Positions 1-5,557 of a stretch of DNA of 5,557 nucleotides are shown here, one piece after another; position 1 is the stretch's first letter, and every line of letters begins with the position of its first letter. Both the position numbers and the translations under genes were made by a program. The notes beneath the pieces were generated by a model, which was given only the letters and a program-made list of their open reading frames with translations, had not been told where the DNA came from and made no database searches. The DNA comes from Anaerolineae bacterium (GTDB lineage: Bacteria > Chloroflexota > Anaerolineae > B4-G1), in assembly GCA_016783285.1 (NCBI GenBank), contig JADHWW010000213.1:1-5557 (forward strand). The letters run 5' to 3'.

Positions 1-2455
1 CGCCGACGCCTGGCAGCCGTTCATTGGTGTCGGGCGTGTACCAGCCGATGGCGAGCCGGTAGTCGCCCGCCGGTACACCGCGCAGGTCAATTGGCGCCTG
101 GTCAGCGACCAGTTCGCCCGTTCTCCACAGCGAGGTGGGGTACGTCCAGTTGCGCGGCATGCCATCGAACTGGGCGGCAGGCGTGCTGTCCCGGGCCTCG
201 TTTTCAGGCAGCAGGTGTACAAAAAACTTGTCATCTCCGGGTCTCTGGCGTGTTTCCCACTGTAACTCGACGTAGAGGGTATTGGCAAGCTTGTGCCAGT
301 CAACCCCGCGTAACGCTATTGAGTCGTTCCAGATCGTGTCGGGCTGCAGCCGCGCAGCGAACCAGCCGGCTGGCGTGACGATCAGGCGTTGGGGCAGGAC
401 GAAGGATGCAGCGTCAGTCGAAAACAGCAACTCGTATTCGCCCTCCGGCAGCAGGTCGGGCAGAGCGAGTTCCGCTCGCACGACGGAAAATGCTCCCTCT
501 TCCACTGCCAATGCCTGAGTAGACAGGTCTGGGCCGTTTGCTGCCCGCAGCGTCAGGGTGACGTCGCGGCGCTCCGGCGCTGACCAGTGACTCTCCAGGA
601 CGTAGGACAAGTTGTCAACTTGGTTCACCCACGCCTGCGAAAGGAGTAGCCCGTCAAAGTCGTGCTCCACGCCAAAATGCACGCCAGCCTGCGGTTGGGT
701 GGTGAACACTGTCAAGTCATCGTCTTCGTAGACTGGGCGCGTGGCCAGCGTAACGATCCAATCAGCAGCAAGTTCGGGGGGCAGGAATTGTTTGTGGATG
801 ACAATGTAACGGACGTTTGCTGCGGCCAGGGCCGCCATCTCGACACCCAGGTGGGCGTAATCGCGTAGCGGCTCCCGCCGGGCAAAGGCGCGGGTGATAC
901 CATTCTCCTGGATAAAGTCAAAAGCCGATGCTGGCGGGCGAGAGATGTGCCCGTTGACCAGTGGTTTCCCGTGCAGGGTCTGCCAGTACATGTAAAACTT
1001 GTCTGTCTGGCGGTCCAGCGGCGCTTCGACGATGGCAAAGGCGTCCGGCTCCTGGGCCAGTTGGATGTAGAAAGGCGAGGCATAAGCGGGCGTGGTGGGA
1101 AACGGCCACACCAGAAACTCGAACAGAAGAATGAACAATGAACACAGAAGAATGAAGAATGAAGAATGAAGAATGAAGGAGGAAGAATGAAGAATGAAGG
1201 ATGATAGTGGCCGTTGCCAGGTTGTTTGCTTGTCTGGGGGATGTCTTGGAGAGAGTAGCCTGGCGACGCCGAAGCCCGATAGTATGGCCAGGCACTGGCC
1301 TAGTACGAGGTTCAATCGAATCGGGGTGCGGATGAAACCGATGATCGGATTGTACCACGGCAGGTTGGACAAGATGACGTTGCCATTCACGTGCAGCCTG
1401 GTGCCCAGCGCCAGCACCAGCGCGAGTAGCGTCGCTATGCCCAGCCAGATGTGTTTTCGCCGCCAGCGAGGCAGGCCCAATAGTGCCAGCGCCAGGACGG
1501 CGTAACCCACAAAGGCCGGCCGGTTGGGAGCCGGGAAACGGTCGTAGAGCGGACGGACCGCATCACCCCATAGGGGGTGCAAGAACGAAGGCGTTACCAG
1601 GGCCAGTAGGTCTGTGTTGAATACCCAATCAATGTCAGGCTCGGCATAGCCGCCACGGCCCTGTTCGCGCAATAGTGGAGCAATAGCCGGGCCAGTCAAC
1701 ACAGCCGCGACGAGGAAGGCGACCAGCAGGGCACGCCACAAACCCTTACCCCCCCCAGCCCCCCCTACGAGGGGGGGAGTTTTTCTCTTGCGCTGGGTGA
1801 AAAGGCTCCACACCAGGTACGGGCCGACCATCACAGCGGCATAGATCGGTTGGTGCCAGCTAGTGAACACATTCAACGCGAAAAAGACCCCCACGAGCAC
1901 GCCGCGCCGCCAGGTTGGACGTCGGAACAGGGTGATCAGGGCCCACAGTAGAAACGGAATGTACTGGGTGCTAAATATGCTGGGGTGGACACATTCCCAC
2001 ACGTGGTAGGGGGCAAAGGTGGCTGCCAGGCCGGCCACGACTCCCGCGCCGGCATACCCGGTCAACTCGTATGCCACCAGGTAGATGCCGAAGCCCAGCA
2101 GTATAAATCCTACCAGCACGCCTGCGTTGTAGTCTGCCAGAGGCCCCACTAACGGTTCCAAGAGCAGGTGCAGAGCCGTGTTGGTGTGGCTGAAACTGTG
2201 AAAGTAGAGGGGGACACCGTGGGGGTAGAGAATGTCGGTCGTGTGGTAGAAAGGTACTCCCTCGCGCAGTGCTTTGCGCGTCCACCAGTTCGCCCACATG
2301 TTGAGCCACACGTCAATGTTGTCCCCTGCGAAGTGGGTGCTCATTTGCGTGATAAGCGGGTAGGTGAATGTCAGTGTGATCCCCGCGAACAGGAGGAGCA
2401 CCAGGAGATGCGTCCAATTAGATGTGATTCCGCTGGAAATTAGTCCACGCTTCAT
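1..2455 (-). CDS. Gene A: GT-C/YfhO-like polytopic membrane protein with C-terminal beta-sandwich modules (3'-truncated by window)
   Basis: The frame is open from the ATG at 2455-2453 to the window edge: 818 residues, no stop. The start overlaps the gene B stop (ATGA) and has GAGAGG about 10 nt upstream. Seen: a first hydrophobic segment at about 15-37, then HFAGDNIDVW (D45, D48) and a WxxWWxRKAxRE stretch, and further membrane segments to about residue 450. FIRTPIR at 374-380 resembles the R-x-P-x-R motif before a late helix in YfhO-like proteins. A soluble region follows (about 452-590), then beta-rich modules at about 600-690 and 700 onward with FFVHLLP, QFDGMPRNW, PTSLW and AGDYRL. It aligns without a gap to gene B over residues 1-178. 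Role inferred: an extracytoplasmic polyprenyl-linked sugar transferase or related surface-glycan protein; the substrate is unknown. Odd: residues 418-444 are encoded by a heptanucleotide array and 226-237 by a G-rich inverted repeat. The ORF is certain, the family probable and the function unproven. Confidence 0.85.
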   Translation of the reverse strand, partial: MKRGLISSGITSNWTHLLVLLLFAGITLTFTYPLITQMSTHFAGDNIDVWLNMWANWWTRKALREGVPFYHTTDILYPHGVPLYFHSFSHTNTALHLLLEPLVGPLADYNAGVLVGFILLGFGIYLVAYELTGYAGAGVVAGLAATFAPYHVWECVHPSIFSTQYIPFLLWALITLFRRPTWRRGVLVGVFFALNVFTSWHQPIYAAVMVGPYLVWSLFTQRKRKTPPLVGGAGGGKGLWRALLVAFLVAAVLTGPAIAPLLREQGRGGYAEPDIDWVFNTDLLALVTPSFLHPLWGDAVRPLYDRFPAPNRPAFVGYAVLALALLGLPRWRRKHIWLGIATLLALVLALGTRLHVNGNVILSNLPWYNPIIGFIRTPIRLNLVLGQCLAILSGFGVARLLSPRHPPDKQTTWQRPLSSFILHSSSFILHSSFFILLCSLFILLFEFLVWPFPTTPAYASPFYIQLAQEPDAFAIVEAPLDRQTDKFYMYWQTLHGKPLVNGHISRPPASAFDFIQENGITRAFARREPLRDYAHLGVEMAALAAANVRYIVIHKQFLPPELAADWIVTLATRPVYEDDDLTVFTTQPQAGVHFGVEHDFDGLLLSQAWVNQVDNLSYVLESHWSAPERRDVTLTLRAANGPDLSTQALAVEEGAFSVVRAELALPDLLPEGEYELLFSTDAASFVLPQRLIVTPAGWFAARLQPDTIWNDSIALRGVDWHKLANTLYVELQWETRQRPGDDKFFVHLLPENEARDSTPAAQFDGMPRNWTYPTSLWRTGELVADQAPIDLRGVPAGDYRLAIGWYTPDTNERLPGVG
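1126..1202. repeat. Heptanucleotide tandem array, 11 units, inside gene A
   Basis: Read on the plus strand, 11 consecutive 7-bp units stay in one register: GAAGAAT (seven units), GAACAAT, GAACACA, GAAGGAG and GAAGGAT. On the coding strand the unit is ATTCTTC. Because 7 is not divisible by 3, three units make a 7-codon cycle, visible in gene A residues 418-444 as SSFILHS, SSFILHS, SFFILLC and SLFILL. The peptide lies where gene B has its last membrane helix, before the shared WP-PTTP motif. The interval from GVA to the P-PTTP motif is 23 residues longer in A (53 against 30), close to the coding length of the array. Confidence 0.95.
1743..1779. repeat. C/G-rich inverted repeat inside gene A
   Basis: On the plus strand a run of eight C, AG, seven C, TACGA and seven G gives a C7/G7 hairpin with an extra C run at one side. 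In gene A it is read as about TPPLVGGAGGGK (226-237), a glycine-rich loop between two hydrophobic segments. The interval from LFR to the following GP motif is 9 residues longer in A than in B, so this looks like an insertion of an interspersed element that kept the frame. The G runs are also prone to sequencing or replication slippage. Confidence 0.75.
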
Positions 2456-4938
2456 GGCAGGTATACCTCTCGCTGCAACGTCGAGTTGGGGGCCAGGGAG
2501 CCGTCAGGCAGGCGCAACGGCAGCCTCTCCCCGGTGACAGCATCGTATAGCCCGATAGAGAGCGTGTAAGCGCCTGCTGTCACCCCGTATGTGTCCAGGC
2601 TCACCAGGTCGCTCACTGCCTCACCTGTGCGCCAGGCAGACGTCGGCGCAGTCCAGTCGCGCGGCATTGTGTCCAATTGGCTGACTAACTGGCCCCCATT
2701 GTCCAGGAGATGCACAAACAGTTTGTAATCCCGATCGATCTCTTGCAGCGCGTTCCAGTCGAATTGAAGATGGAGCATCTGGTCGCCGGGCAGGAGGAGA
2801 AACCTGGTCAGGGCGATTTGATCGTCAAAGGTGGCGACTGGCTCAACGTCCACGGCGGCTGGTGTGGCTCCCTCGGATGGCAGGATCAGCACGCTGTGGA
2901 CATCTCGTGTCGCCGTATGTCCTTGCTCGTCCACCAGTTGGACTTGCAGCCGGTAAGGGCCTGGCGGTAGGTCGGTAGGCAATTCGTACTGGCCGAGGCC
3001 GAAATCGCCCTCTTGCCACGTTTCAGTAGGCCAGCCAGGACACGGCTCGCCCTCGACGATCCGGGCCACGTGTCCAGCGGGGTCAACGAGCGCCCAGCGC
3101 ACACGATAGGAGCCTTCGGGGCTCTGGGTGGCGACCCACGCTACCTGCAGCGACAACGGCTCTCCTGTACGCAGGTAGCGATTGTCGAGCCGCGCGTGAG
3201 CCAGTCCCAGCGCCTCGTTCACCGGTAGCGGAACTTGTAGGTCGTCTCCCAACACAGGGCGAGTCCGGTACACGACGATCTGGTCATCTCGATAAAACGG
3301 GGCGTGTGGAAGATAGAGTTGCCATGCCTCAAGCTGTTGAGTCGTCAGAAAACGGAGGTGTAGCACCAGATACCGCACGCCAGCGTCGGCCAGCGAGGTC
3401 AGTTGCCGGGATACGTCGTTGCCGGGCGGGTCCGAGTCGCTTTCGGCGAACGCTGAGAGGATCGGGTGCTGGTCAATGAAAGCATACGCACCGGGCGGAA
3501 TTCGCGCAACGATGCCCTCGACAATCGGCTTCTGGTGCACGATCTGGTAGAACATGCTCAGCCGGCGCAGTTCAAGTTGGCGCACCGGAATGTCGGCCAG
3601 GGCGAAGAGGTCTGTCTCCTGCTGAAGTTGCTCGTAAAACGCCGGGACGTTGACGGGTGTGGTCGGTAGCGGCCAGGGTAGATACTCAAACAGCGCCAGT
3701 GCAGACAGTCCCACCACGACCCACGCTCGTGCTGAACAGCGAACCTTCTGCACCAGCCACGCGACTCCCAGCGCGGCGAGGAGCGCCAGGCCCAGCGTCG
3801 TCATAACTGTGAGGCGGGTGGGGTCGTGGATGAACCGGGCGAAGGGGATTAGCCAGGGTTGCAGTGGCCGCTCACTGAGCACGCCGTTGAAGCGGATGTA
3901 GGCTCCCAGGGACATTGAGAAGAATACGAGTGTGGAAAGCGCCCAGAAGCGTGCCCGGCGCCGATATTTGATCACTCCGAGCAGCGCCAGCGCGAGCGTC
4001 GTGTAGCCCAGAAACACCTGCCTACGACCGATGCGCTGATGCAGCGGTTCGACGAATGGCCCGAACAAGGGGTGCCGGCGGCTGGGCACGAAGAATGTCA
4101 GGATGTCAATGGCGTTCTCCCCGTGATAGGGCACTTGTATCCATCCCTGTGCCCCCCCCTGCGAAGAGGGGAATCCGGTCAGCAGCGGAAAAAGAAGCGG
4201 CCCAACCAATATCAGTGCGACGATACCCATCAAGCCTAATGCGCGCAGTGTGGGCCAGTTCAGCTGCTCACGCTCCCACACGAGCAGATAGACCAGGTAG
4301 AATCCCAACCACAGTGCGGAAAACAGCAGCAGGAGCCAACTGGAAAGCGCCGTCAAGGCCAGGAACAGCGCGGCCAGCAAGGCGTGTCGCGATGGATGAT
4401 CCTCACGAAATAAGCGGATGACGGACAGGATCCAGAGTGGAATCCACTGGGTAGTCAGGATGATCAGGTGGGAGCTCTGGTCAACGTGATAAGTGGAAAA
4501 GGTGAAGATCAGACCGGCGACCAATCCCGCGCCGACACTCCCTGTCATATACTTGCCCAGCAGGTACATGCTGAACCCGCTGAGGAGGTATGCCAGGAGA
4601 ACTGTCACGTTGTGCGCGGCGATGTGTCCGGTCAAGGGTTCTAACAGCAGGGCAACGAGCGTGTTGACGTGACTGAAACTGTGGTAGACCAGGCTGATAC
4701 CGAGGGGGTAGAATAGCATGTCTGTGTGATATAGGCTGCGGTCCTCCCGGATGGCTTTCTTGGTCCACCACGTAGCCCAGGGCCGCGCCCACACGTCGTA
4801 GTCGTCGCCCGCCAGGTGTGTGGCAAGTTGGACAGGCAAGGGGTAGGTGATGAGTAGCGTCAGGCAGACGAATGCAATGAACAATGAACAATGAACCAAT
4901 GAACAATGAACCAATGAACTATGATGGTGTTTGGTCAT
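2452..4938 (-). CDS. Gene B: GT-C/YfhO-like polytopic membrane protein with two C-terminal beta-sandwich modules (complete, 828 aa)
   Basis: This is the only complete gene in the window. It starts at 4938, overlapping the gene C stop by ATGA, with GGAGG four bases upstream; it ends in CCATGA, whose ATGA starts gene A. Seen: a first helix at about 14-38, then HLAGDDYDVW with D45 and D48, placed like the acidic loop-1 motif of GT-C glycosyltransferases. Next are WATWWTKKAIRE, YPLG (77-80), HSFSH (86-90) and roughly ten more hydrophobic segments, the last at about 404-421. RFIHDPTRL (368-376) resembles the R-x-P-x-R motif. A soluble part spans about 425-565. Two beta-rich modules follow: about 570-690 (LPPGPYRLQVQL) and 695-828 (LFVHLLD, SQLDTMPRDW, PTSAWRTGE, AGAYTLSIGLYD, GERLP). 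Likely an envelope membrane protein with its soluble domains outside; a glycosyltransferase role is inferred from fold-like features only. Odd: residues 6-20 are encoded by a short tandem repeat, and 256-263 contain a possible G-rich repeat relic. Confidence 0.92.
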   Translation of the reverse strand: MTKHHHSSLVHCSLVHCSLFIAFVCLTLLITYPLPVQLATHLAGDDYDVWARPWATWWTKKAIREDRSLYHTDMLFYPLGISLVYHSFSHVNTLVALLLEPLTGHIAAHNVTVLLAYLLSGFSMYLLGKYMTGSVGAGLVAGLIFTFSTYHVDQSSHLIILTTQWIPLWILSVIRLFREDHPSRHALLAALFLALTALSSWLLLLFSALWLGFYLVYLLVWEREQLNWPTLRALGLMGIVALILVGPLLFPLLTGFPSSQGGAQGWIQVPYHGENAIDILTFFVPSRRHPLFGPFVEPLHQRIGRRQVFLGYTTLALALLGVIKYRRRARFWALSTLVFFSMSLGAYIRFNGVLSERPLQPWLIPFARFIHDPTRLTVMTTLGLALLAALGVAWLVQKVRCSARAWVVVGLSALALFEYLPWPLPTTPVNVPAFYEQLQQETDLFALADIPVRQLELRRLSMFYQIVHQKPIVEGIVARIPPGAYAFIDQHPILSAFAESDSDPPGNDVSRQLTSLADAGVRYLVLHLRFLTTQQLEAWQLYLPHAPFYRDDQIVVYRTRPVLGDDLQVPLPVNEALGLAHARLDNRYLRTGEPLSLQVAWVATQSPEGSYRVRWALVDPAGHVARIVEGEPCPGWPTETWQEGDFGLGQYELPTDLPPGPYRLQVQLVDEQGHTATRDVHSVLILPSEGATPAAVDVEPVATFDDQIALTRFLLLPGDQMLHLQFDWNALQEIDRDYKLFVHLLDNGGQLVSQLDTMPRDWTAPTSAWRTGEAVSDLVSLDTYGVTAGAYTLSIGLYDAVTGERLPLRLPDGSLAPNSTLQREVYLP
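2466..2471 (-). promoter_or_regulatory. Shine-Dalgarno-like site for gene A
   Basis: The coding strand reads GAGAGG, 10 nt before the ATG of gene A and within the last codons of gene B. Spacing is slightly long. Together with the ATGA overlap it supports the start at 2455 and coupled re-initiation. Confidence 0.55.
4152..4171. repeat. Possible degenerate C/G-rich element in gene B
   Basis: Eight C, then TGCGAAGA, then four G; the opposite strand shares a TCGnAGGGGGGG core with the element in gene A. It encodes part of FPSSQGGAQG (256-265). Around this point gene B is about 5 residues longer than gene A between the shared PLL and HPL-G motifs, which fits a short insertion. The similarity is short and low-complexity, so common origin is tentative. 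Confidence 0.4.
4879..4922. repeat. Heptanucleotide-family array at the start of gene B
   Basis: Plus-strand units in order are GAACAAT, GAACAAT, GAACCAAT, GAACAAT, GAACCAAT and GAACTAT. GAACAAT also occurs as the second unit of the array in gene A, so the two belong to one repeat family. Alternating 7- and 8-bp units gives a 15-bp composite period, which is five codons: coding-strand residues read SLVHC SLVHC SLF (8-20). The array encodes the region leading into the first membrane helix. Gene B and gene A have the same number of residues from Met1 to the shared TYPL motif, so the array causes no net length change against A. Confidence 0.9.
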
Positions 4939-5557
4939 GGAGCCTCCACTGTGATCGTGGTCAGCGGGACGGCGCCGGCGCTGTCGGGGGCGGTGAGCCG
5001 CTCGCCGCCAGGGACGTATAGGCCAGCGTAAAGGGTGTAGTCGCCCGCCAGCGTGTCGGGCGGGATGGTGAGCACGTGCACGTCGGTGATGTACTCGCCG
5101 GGCAGCCAGCCGGTGGTGGGACGGGTCCAGTTGACGGGGACGCCGTCGGATTGGGCTATCAGCCTTCCCTCTGGATCAAGCAGGTGCAGGAAGACGTGAT
5201 AGGAAGCAGAGGTTGTGTCCTCCGCCCGCCAGATCAGGGTGATGGTGATTGGGTGATTGGGTGATTGGGTGACTCCTATCAGGGTGGTGACGTTGCCCAG
5301 GCGGGTACCGATTTCTATGTCTACTGGCGGGGGGGTGAAGGTGCGGTCGGGGGCGGTGATGAGCAATTGGGTGATTGGGTGACTGGGTGACTGGGCGAGT
5401 TGTATGGTCCAGGTGTGATCGCCGGTGTCGAGGTGGGCGGGGAGGTGGAGGAGGTGTTGGCCGCGCCAGGTGTCGCCGGTAGAAACCAGGTTTTTCGGAA
5501 AAAACCTGGTTTCTTTGTACTCGGCAGCAATAAAGCCGTCGGGGGCTACAAGCGCCA
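4935..5557 (-). CDS. Gene C: C-terminal beta-sandwich modules of a third paralog (5'-truncated by window)
   Basis: The frame is open from the right window edge to the TGA at 4937-4935, giving the last 206 residues of a protein whose N-terminus lies outside. No start codon is needed inside the window; the TTG at 5366 is internal to a repeat and to the frame. Seen: the end of a first beta-rich module (ALVAPDGF, then LDTGDHTWTIQL, matching ALVDPAGH and PPGPYRLQVQL in gene B). A complete second module follows with VFLHLLD, AQSDGVPVNW, PTTGWLPGE, AGDYTLYAGLY and GERL. These match the gene A and B C-termini in order and spacing, so C is probably the same kind of membrane protein, although no membrane segment is visible here. 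Its last codons supply the gene B ribosome-binding site. Odd: a 34-bp palindrome and two octanucleotide arrays lie within these 206 codons, all in frame. The function beyond family membership is unknown. Confidence 0.85.
   Translation of the reverse strand, partial: ALVAPDGFIAAEYKETRFFPKNLVSTGDTWRGQHLLHLPAHLDTGDHTWTIQLAQSPSHPITQLLITAPDRTFTPPPVDIEIGTRLGNVTTLIGVTQSPNHPITITLIWRAEDTTSASYHVFLHLLDPEGRLIAQSDGVPVNWTRPTTGWLPGEYITDVHVLTIPPDTLAGDYTLYAGLYVPGGERLTAPDSAGAVPLTTITVEAP
4943..4947 (-). promoter_or_regulatory. Shine-Dalgarno-like site for gene B
   Basis: GGAGG on the coding strand, 4 nt before the ATG of gene B and inside the last codons of gene C. Spacing is short, but the motif is strong. 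It favours the ATG at 4938 over the in-frame TTG codons that occur within the repeat array just downstream (codons 9, 14 and 19). Confidence 0.6.
5245..5276. repeat. Octanucleotide tandem array 1 in gene C
   Basis: Three exact plus-strand copies of GTGATTGG are followed by a degenerate fourth (GTGACTCC). The coding strand reads CCAATCAC repeats and encodes the TQSPNHPIT segment, which leads into a beta strand (ITITLIW) of the second C-terminal module. A partial unit (GTGATG) lies just before the array at 5239-5244. Confidence 0.9.
5363..5402. repeat. Octanucleotide tandem array 2 in gene C
   Basis: Plus-strand units are GCAATTGG, GTGATTGG, GTGACTGG, GTGACTGG and a degenerate GCGAGTTG. The middle units are the same family as the array about 90 bp away at 5245. 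It encodes LAQSPSHPITQLL, a linker between the two beta-rich modules. The SP-HPIT peptide occurs in both array translations, so both arrays are read in the same phase. Confidence 0.88.
5481..5514. repeat. 34-bp perfect-arm palindrome inside gene C
   Basis: The arms AGAAACCAGGTTTTT and AAAAACCTGGTTTCT are exact reverse complements (15 bp each) around the 4-nt centre CGGA. In the gene C mRNA this would form a strong hairpin. It is read through in frame as roughly KETRFFPKNLVST. The corresponding stretch of gene B (around residues 631-641, between two beta strands) has about the same number of residues but an unrelated sequence. It looks like a small interspersed palindromic element (REP- or MITE-like). 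No flanking target duplication is evident. Confidence 0.9.

Noticed and set aside
1126..1202. CRISPR-like array
   Set aside because: The units are 7 bp and directly adjacent with no spacers, inside a coding region; the same holds for the arrays at 4879, 5245 and 5363.
1126..1202. Gene A as a frameshifted pseudogene because of the array
   Set aside because: The frame is open through the array and to the window edge, and residues on both sides (RLNLVLGQ before, WPFPTTP after) align with gene B in the same frame.
918..1358. 146-codon minus-strand frame overlapping gene A
   Set aside because: It is open mainly because the heptanucleotide array has no stop in any frame. It is out of phase with gene A, whose frame is continuous and homologous to gene B on both sides of the array.
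4056..4421. 121-codon plus-strand open frame, and other plus-strand frames such as 1194-1505 and 2168-2443
   Set aside because: They lie antisense to strongly supported genes A and B, have low-complexity R/P/A-rich translations typical of GC-rich shadow frames, and lack ribosome-binding sites or recognisable domains.
4935..5366. A separate 143-residue gene starting at the TTG at 5366
   Set aside because: The frame stays open to the window edge, the TTG lies within an octanucleotide array, and the upstream residues match the first beta-sandwich module of gene B. This is the tail of a longer gene.
5481..5514. Palindrome as a transcription terminator
   Set aside because: It is inside an open reading frame far from the gene end, with A/T-rich arm bases next to the loop and no U-run after the stem in the transcribed direction.

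Overview
The window is a fragment of a right-to-left (minus-strand) gene cluster. It holds three tandem paralogous genes for large polytopic membrane proteins: C (4935 to beyond 5557, N-terminus outside the window), B (2452-4938, complete, 828 aa) and A (2455 to beyond 1, C-terminus outside the window). Both junctions are 4-bp ATGA overlaps with a Shine-Dalgarno-like stretch inside the preceding gene, so the three are probably co-transcribed and translationally coupled. There is no intergenic DNA, no RNA gene and no credible plus-strand gene.

A and B share one architecture. An N-terminal hydrophobic half of roughly 10-12 membrane segments carries an acidic D45-x-x-D48 motif just after the first helix, as in GT-C-type glycosyltransferases and the YfhO / PTPS-related membrane proteins. 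An extracytoplasmic middle region follows, then two consecutive beta-sandwich-like modules. C shows only the modules. The second module carries the same signature in all three copies (F[VL]HLL ... Q.D..P..W..PT..W..GE...D ... AG.Y.L). Joint work on assembly or export of a cell-surface glycan is plausible, but the sequence shows no substrate and the function is inferred. The GC-rich coding DNA, the repeated GT-C/YfhO-like proteins with this C-terminal signature and the abundance of short interspersed repeats suggest Chloroflexota (perhaps Anaerolineae-like). This is an inference, not a demonstrated assignment.

The most unusual aspect is the density of short repeats inside the reading frames, none of which breaks a frame. 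Gene A has an 11-unit, 77-bp heptanucleotide array (GAAGAAT type) that encodes a predicted membrane helix, and a C/G-rich inverted repeat. Gene B has the same heptanucleotide family (GAACAAT/GAACCAAT) encoding the start of its first membrane helix, and a possible relic of the C/G-rich element. Gene C has two octanucleotide arrays (GTGATTGG/GTGACTGG) and a 34-bp palindrome with perfect 15-bp arms. Comparing the paralogs shows which repeats add length (the A array, about 23 residues) and which sit where length is unchanged (the B array, the C palindrome).
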